From Streptomyces luteolifulvus (lineage in GTDB: Bacteria; Actinomycetota; Actinomycetes; Streptomycetales; Streptomycetaceae), in NCBI RefSeq assembly GCF_008806595.1, contig NZ_VZRB01000017.1, positions 62,001-126,000 on the forward strand: 64,000 nucleotides of DNA. Reading direction: 5' to 3'. The position numbers were made by a program, and so were the translations under genes. Positions within the stretch are counted from its first letter, which is position 1. Every line of letters begins with the position of its first letter. Under the pieces are notes generated by a model, which was not told where the DNA came from, did not search any database, and saw only the letters and a list, made by a program, of their open reading frames with translations. This document shows, piece by piece, positions 60,768 through 64,000 of the stretch.

Positions 60768-62216
60768 GTGAGCGCCATTCGCCCGGCAGCCGTCGTCGTT
60801 CTTGCAGCGGGTGAGGGCACCCGTATGAAGTCGGCCACACCGAAGGTCCTGCATGAGATCTGTGGCCGTTCCCTGGTGGGTCACGTGCTGGCCGCCGCGC
60901 GTGAGTTGGAGCCGGAGCATCTCGTCGTCGTGGTGGGTCACGCCCGTGAGAAGGTCACCGCGCATCTGACGGAGATCGACCCGCAGGTCCGTACCGCCGT
61001 GCAGGCGCAGCAGAACGGGACGGGGCATGCCGTACGGATGGCCCTGGAGGAGCTGGGCGGGTCGGTCGACGGGACGGTCGTGGTGGTGTGCGGTGACACC
61101 CCGCTGCTGAGCGGTGGGACGCTGCGTGCGCTCGCTGCGACGCATTCCGCCGACGGCAACGCGGTGACGGTGCTGGCTGCGGAGGTGCCGGATGCGACGG
61201 GGTACGGCCGTATCGTGCGGGACGGTTTGTCGGGGGCGGTGACCGCGATCGTGGAGCACAAGGACGCCTCCGAGTCGCAGCGCGCGATCCGTGAGATCAA
61301 TTCCGGGGTCTTCGCGTTCGACGGTCAGTTGCTCGCCGATGCGCTGGGCAAGGTGCGGACGGACAACAGTCAGGGCGAGGAGTACCTGACGGACGTGCTC
61401 GGGATTCTGCGGGAGGCCGGTCACCGTGTCGGTGCGTCGGTGGCGGCGGATCATCGTGAGATCGCGGGGATCAACAACCGTGTGCAGTTGTCGGAGGCTC
61501 GTCGGATTCTCAATGACCGTCTGCTGACCGCGGCGATGCTCGCCGGGGTGACGGTGGTGGACCCGGCGACGACGTGGGTGGATGTGACGGTGACGTTCGA
61601 GCAGGACGTGGTCGTTCACCCGGGGACGCAGTTGCATGGTTCGACGCATCTCGCCGAGGGGTGCGAGGTGGGTCCGAACAGCCGGCTGAGGGACACGAGC
61701 GTGGGTGCGGGGGCGCGGGTCGACAACACGGTGTCGAACGGGGCGGTGGTCGGTCCGCAGGCGAGCGTGGGGCCGTATGCCTATCTGCGGCCGGGTACGC
61801 GGCTGGGGCTGAAGTCGAAGGTCGGTACGTATGTGGAGACGAAGAACTCGTCGATCGGTGAAGGGACGAAGGTTCCGCATCTGTCGTACGTCGGGGACGC
61901 GACGATCGGTGAGTACACGAACATCGGTGCCGCGAGTGTGTTTGTGAACTACGACGGGGAGAGCAAGCACCACACCACCGTCGGTTCGCACTGCAAGACG
62001 GGTTCGGACAACATGTTTGTGGCTCCGGTCACGGTGGGGGACGGCGCGTACACCGCCGCGGGGTCCGTGATCACGAAGGATGTGCCGCCCGGTTCGCTGG
62101 CTGTGGCCCGTGGTCAGCAGCGGAATATCGAGGGCTGGGTGGCTCGTAAGCGTCCGGGGAGTGCTTCGGCGAAGGCGGCCGAGGCGGCTTCTCGGAGGTC
62201 GGAAGGCGAAGGCTGA
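60768..62216 (+). CDS. glmU: Bifunctional N-acetylglucosamine-1-phosphate uridyltransferase / glucosamine-1-phosphate acetyltransferase
   Basis: 482 residues. The N-terminal nucleotidyltransferase has VVLAAGEGTRMKSATPKVLH and QQNGTGHAVRMAL. The C-terminal left-handed beta-helix carries GVTVVDPATTWVDVTVTFEQ, hexapeptide repeats, and the acetyltransferase site around TNIGAASVFVNYDGESKHHT. It makes UDP-GlcNAc for peptidoglycan. The GTG start follows GAAGGGC; it is located between tRNA-Gln and prs. Confidence 0.97.
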   Translation: MSAIRPAAVVVLAAGEGTRMKSATPKVLHEICGRSLVGHVLAAARELEPEHLVVVVGHAREKVTAHLTEIDPQVRTAVQAQQNGTGHAVRMALEELGGSVDGTVVVVCGDTPLLSGGTLRALAATHSADGNAVTVLAAEVPDATGYGRIVRDGLSGAVTAIVEHKDASESQRAIREINSGVFAFDGQLLADALGKVRTDNSQGEEYLTDVLGILREAGHRVGASVAADHREIAGINNRVQLSEARRILNDRLLTAAMLAGVTVVDPATTWVDVTVTFEQDVVVHPGTQLHGSTHLAEGCEVGPNSRLRDTSVGAGARVDNTVSNGAVVGPQASVGPYAYLRPGTRLGLKSKVGTYVETKNSSIGEGTKVPHLSYVGDATIGEYTNIGAASVFVNYDGESKHHTTVGSHCKTGSDNMFVAPVTVGDGAYTAAGSVITKDVPPGSLAVARGQQRNIEGWVARKRPGSASAKAAEAASRRSEGEG

Positions 62217-62276
62217 CCGGAAACAGGTGCGTCCGGGACGGCGTACCGTGATAAGTGCACATCGCATCGCACCCCC

Positions 62277-62337
62277 CAGCTGAGACGGCATGTCGCGCCG
62301 CGTGGTGACGACGTCCGTCTCGGCATCCAGCTGAGAC
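62277..62337 (+). promoter_or_regulatory. prs leader with direct repeat and hairpin
   Basis: CAGCTGAGAC occurs at 62277-62286 and 62328-62337. GAGACGG and CCGTCTC between them can pair. The spacing suggests a folded leader or a pair of binding sites upstream of prs. Confidence 0.35.
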
Positions 62338-62357
62338 ACCTCTGAGGAGACAGTGCT

Positions 62358-63332
62358 GTGACCGGGATCAAGACGACCGGCGAGAAGAAGTTGATGTTCT
62401 TCTCCGGCCGCGCCCACCCCGAGCTTGCCGAGGAGGTCGCCCACCAGCTGGGTGTCGGGGTCGTCCCGACGAAGGCCTTCGACTTCGCGAATGGCGAGAT
62501 CTATGTTCGGTACCAGGAGTCGGCGCGTGGTGCGGACTGCTTCCTGATCCAGAGCCACACGGCTCCGATCAATAAGTGGATCATGGAGCAGTTGATCATG
62601 ATCGACGCGTTGAAGCGTGCGTCGGCCCGTTCCATCACGGTCATCGTGCCGTTCTACGGTTACGCGCGGCAGGACAAGAAGCACCGCGGTCGTGAACCGA
62701 TTTCGGCGCGTCTGATCGCGGACCTGATGAAGACGGCGGGTGCGGACCGGATCCTGACGGTGGATCTGCACACGGACCAGATCCAGGGTTTCTTCGACGG
62801 TCCGGTGGATCACCTCTTCGCGCTGCCGCTGCTGGCGGACTATGTGGGCAGCAAGGTGGACAGCTCGAAGCTGACGGTGGTGTCTCCGGACGCCGGCCGG
62901 GTGCGGGTCGCGGACCGCTGGTGCGACCGGCTGGGTGCGCCGCTGGCGATCGTGCACAAGCGGCGTGACAAGGACGTGGCGAACCAGGTGACGGTCCACG
63001 AGGTCGTGGGTGAGGTCCGGGGCCGGGTGTGTGTCCTGGTGGACGACATGATCGACACGGGTGGGACGATCTGTGCGGCGGCGGACGCGCTGTTCTCGCA
63101 CGGTGCGGAGGACGTCATCGTGACGGCGACGCACGGTGTGCTGTCGGGTCCCGCGGCGGATCGTCTGAAGAACTCGAAGGTCAGTGAGTTCGTGTTCACG
63201 AACACGCTGCCGACTCCGGGTGAGCTGGAGCTGGACAAGATCACGGTGCTGTCGATCGCGCCGACGATCGCGAGCGCGGTGCGTGAGGTGTTCGAGGACG
63301 GTTCGGTGACGAGCCTGTTCGACGAGCAGTAA
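62358..63332 (+). CDS. prs: Ribose-phosphate pyrophosphokinase (PRPP synthetase)
   Basis: 324 residues. The ATP-binding flexible loop region VPFYGYARQDKKHRGREPIS, metal/ribose-phosphate site DLHTDQIQGFFDGPVDHLFA and PRPP loop VLVDDMIDTGGTI are intact. It makes PRPP from ribose-5-phosphate and ATP for nucleotides, histidine and tryptophan. The GTG start is preceded by GAGGAGA. Confidence 0.98.
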   Translation: MTGIKTTGEKKLMFFSGRAHPELAEEVAHQLGVGVVPTKAFDFANGEIYVRYQESARGADCFLIQSHTAPINKWIMEQLIMIDALKRASARSITVIVPFYGYARQDKKHRGREPISARLIADLMKTAGADRILTVDLHTDQIQGFFDGPVDHLFALPLLADYVGSKVDSSKLTVVSPDAGRVRVADRWCDRLGAPLAIVHKRRDKDVANQVTVHEVVGEVRGRVCVLVDDMIDTGGTICAAADALFSHGAEDVIVTATHGVLSGPAADRLKNSKVSEFVFTNTLPTPGELELDKITVLSIAPTIASAVREVFEDGSVTSLFDEQ

Positions 63333-63356
63333 CGGTCACGCAAGATCGATTTCGGT

Positions 63357-63409
63357 TACGGCCTCCCTTCCGAGTACGCTGGTGCGGTTGCTCGGCGAGG
63401 GAGGCCGTA
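63357..63409 (+). terminator. Hairpin between prs and the L25 gene
   Basis: TACGGCCTCCCT (63357-63368) and AGGGAGGCCGTA (63398-63409) are perfect 12-bp arms with a 29-base loop, extendable with one bulge. Terminator of prs or a structured leader of the L25 gene. Confidence 0.55.
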
Positions 63410-63519
63410 CCGCTTCGCAGGAAGCTTGTACGGCGGTCCGTAATCGACGCGCTCTTCGTAGCAGGCCGTTCGTGTGGCCGGGTGACCACGTTCCCCTACG
63501 TCTACGAGGAGTGAAGAGC

Positions 63520-64000
63520 ATGTCCGAGGTGAAGATCGCCGCCGAGACCCGTAGCGAGTTCGGCAAGGGTGCGGCCCGTCGTATCCGCCGTGACAGCAAG
63601 GTTCCCGGTGTGCTGTACGGCCACGGTTCGGACCCGATCCACCTGACGCTGCCGGGCCACGACCTGCTGCTGGCGCTGCGTACGCCGAACGTCCTGATCT
63701 CCCTGGACATCGACGGCAAGACCAGCGAGCTGGCGATCCCGAAGTCGGTGCAGCGTGACCCGATCAAGGGCTTCCTGGCGCATGTGGACCTGCTGCTGGT
63801 CAAGCGCGGCGAGAAGGTCACGGTCGAGATCCCGGTCAACGCCGAGGGCGAGCTGGCCCCGGGCGGCAACCTGCTGGAGCACGTGCTGAACGCGCTGCCG
63901 GTCGACGCCGAGGCCACGCACATCCCCGAGGGTGTCACGGTGTCGGTGGAGGGCCTGGAGGCCGGTGCCTCGGTTCTGGCCAAGGACATCACACTGCCGA
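63520..64000 (+). CDS. rplY: 50S ribosomal protein L25/general stress protein Ctc (N-terminal part)
   Basis: 160 codons are visible before the window ends. EVKIAAETRSEFGKGAARRI and RRDSKVPGVLYGHG are the L25 opening motif that binds 5S rRNA. VQRDPIKGFLAHVDLLLVKR marks the end of the L25 domain, and the Ctc-type extension (VTVEIPVNAEGELAPGGNLL) follows. ATG 63520 has GAGGAG 8 bases upstream. It follows prs, the usual actinobacterial order. The C-terminus is outside the window. Confidence 0.95.
   Translation, partial: MSEVKIAAETRSEFGKGAARRIRRDSKVPGVLYGHGSDPIHLTLPGHDLLLALRTPNVLISLDIDGKTSELAIPKSVQRDPIKGFLAHVDLLLVKRGEKVTVEIPVNAEGELAPGGNLLEHVLNALPVDAEATHIPEGVTVSVEGLEAGASVLAKDITLP

Noticed and set aside
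63352..63380. GGTTAC ... GAGTAC as a stress sigma factor promoter for the L25/Ctc gene
   Set aside because: Spacing and the -10 element deviate from the SigB-type consensus, and the sequence overlaps a long hairpin; evidence too weak.

Overview
This window is chromosomal DNA of a Streptomyces or very close relative. The evidence is a very high GC content, many GTG and TTG starts with purine-rich ribosome binding sites, a tRNA-Leu with a UAA anticodon (bldA) as a single gene, Rpf cell-wall hydrolases behind a c-di-AMP riboswitch, Roadblock/LC7 proteins, and a core gene order (ndh, Ppx, FtsB-like, eno, rpfA, rpfC, P450, mazG, kinase, mfd, glmU, prs, L25) that I recall from the central part of the S. 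coelicolor chromosome. No insertion sequence, prophage or CRISPR array was seen.

Layout. 0-3.5 kb: end of a histidine-utilisation operon (hutU, translationally coupled to an amidohydrolase cut by the window edge) and a divergent PLP-dependent decarboxylase. 3.6-5.9 kb: a four-gene Roadblock/LC7 operon without a GTPase. 5.9-8.3 kb: a frameshifted membrane protein gene, an RpiR-type regulator and a small membrane protein. 8.7-15.6 kb: cystathionine beta-synthase, SGNH hydrolase, thiolase, small conserved proteins and a Bax-inhibitor-1 family protein. 16.0 kb: bldA. 16.5-19.8 kb: a MacB-like ABC exporter. 19.9-26.7 kb: cyclopropane fatty-acid synthase, NADH dehydrogenase with Rex-like operators, a DUF501-exopolyphosphatase fusion, an FtsB/DivIC-like protein and enolase. 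27.0-29.1 kb: rpfA (with a ydaO riboswitch) and rpfC. 29.3-34.7 kb: P450, mazG, a SurA-like lipoprotein, and a Ser/Thr kinase coupled to a membrane protein. 34.9-39 kb: an HTH-adenine methylase-specificity fusion, a lipoprotein and a secreted HNH nuclease-like lipoprotein. 39.1-46.4 kb: mfd and a second MacB-like exporter. 46.8-52.3 kb: an MFS exporter, a membrane protein, a DUF485/sodium-solute symporter pair and a DivIVA-like coiled-coil protein.

52.5-58.2 kb is the most unusual segment. It holds two divergent gene pairs made of polymorphic-toxin and immunity-type domains: YrhB/Imm35-like, deaminase-like and SUKH-4; WHH nuclease and SUKH-1; a YwqJ-like deaminase; SUKH-3. In two of the proteins a toxin-like and an immunity-like domain lie in one chain, and none carries a visible secretion signal. 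58.2-60.6 kb has an orphan sensor kinase and an HTH/LAGLIDADG-like gene next to a tRNA-Gln. The window ends with the housekeeping genes glmU, prs and the start of the L25/Ctc gene.

Functional assignments come from recognising motifs and families by eye; no database search was run.
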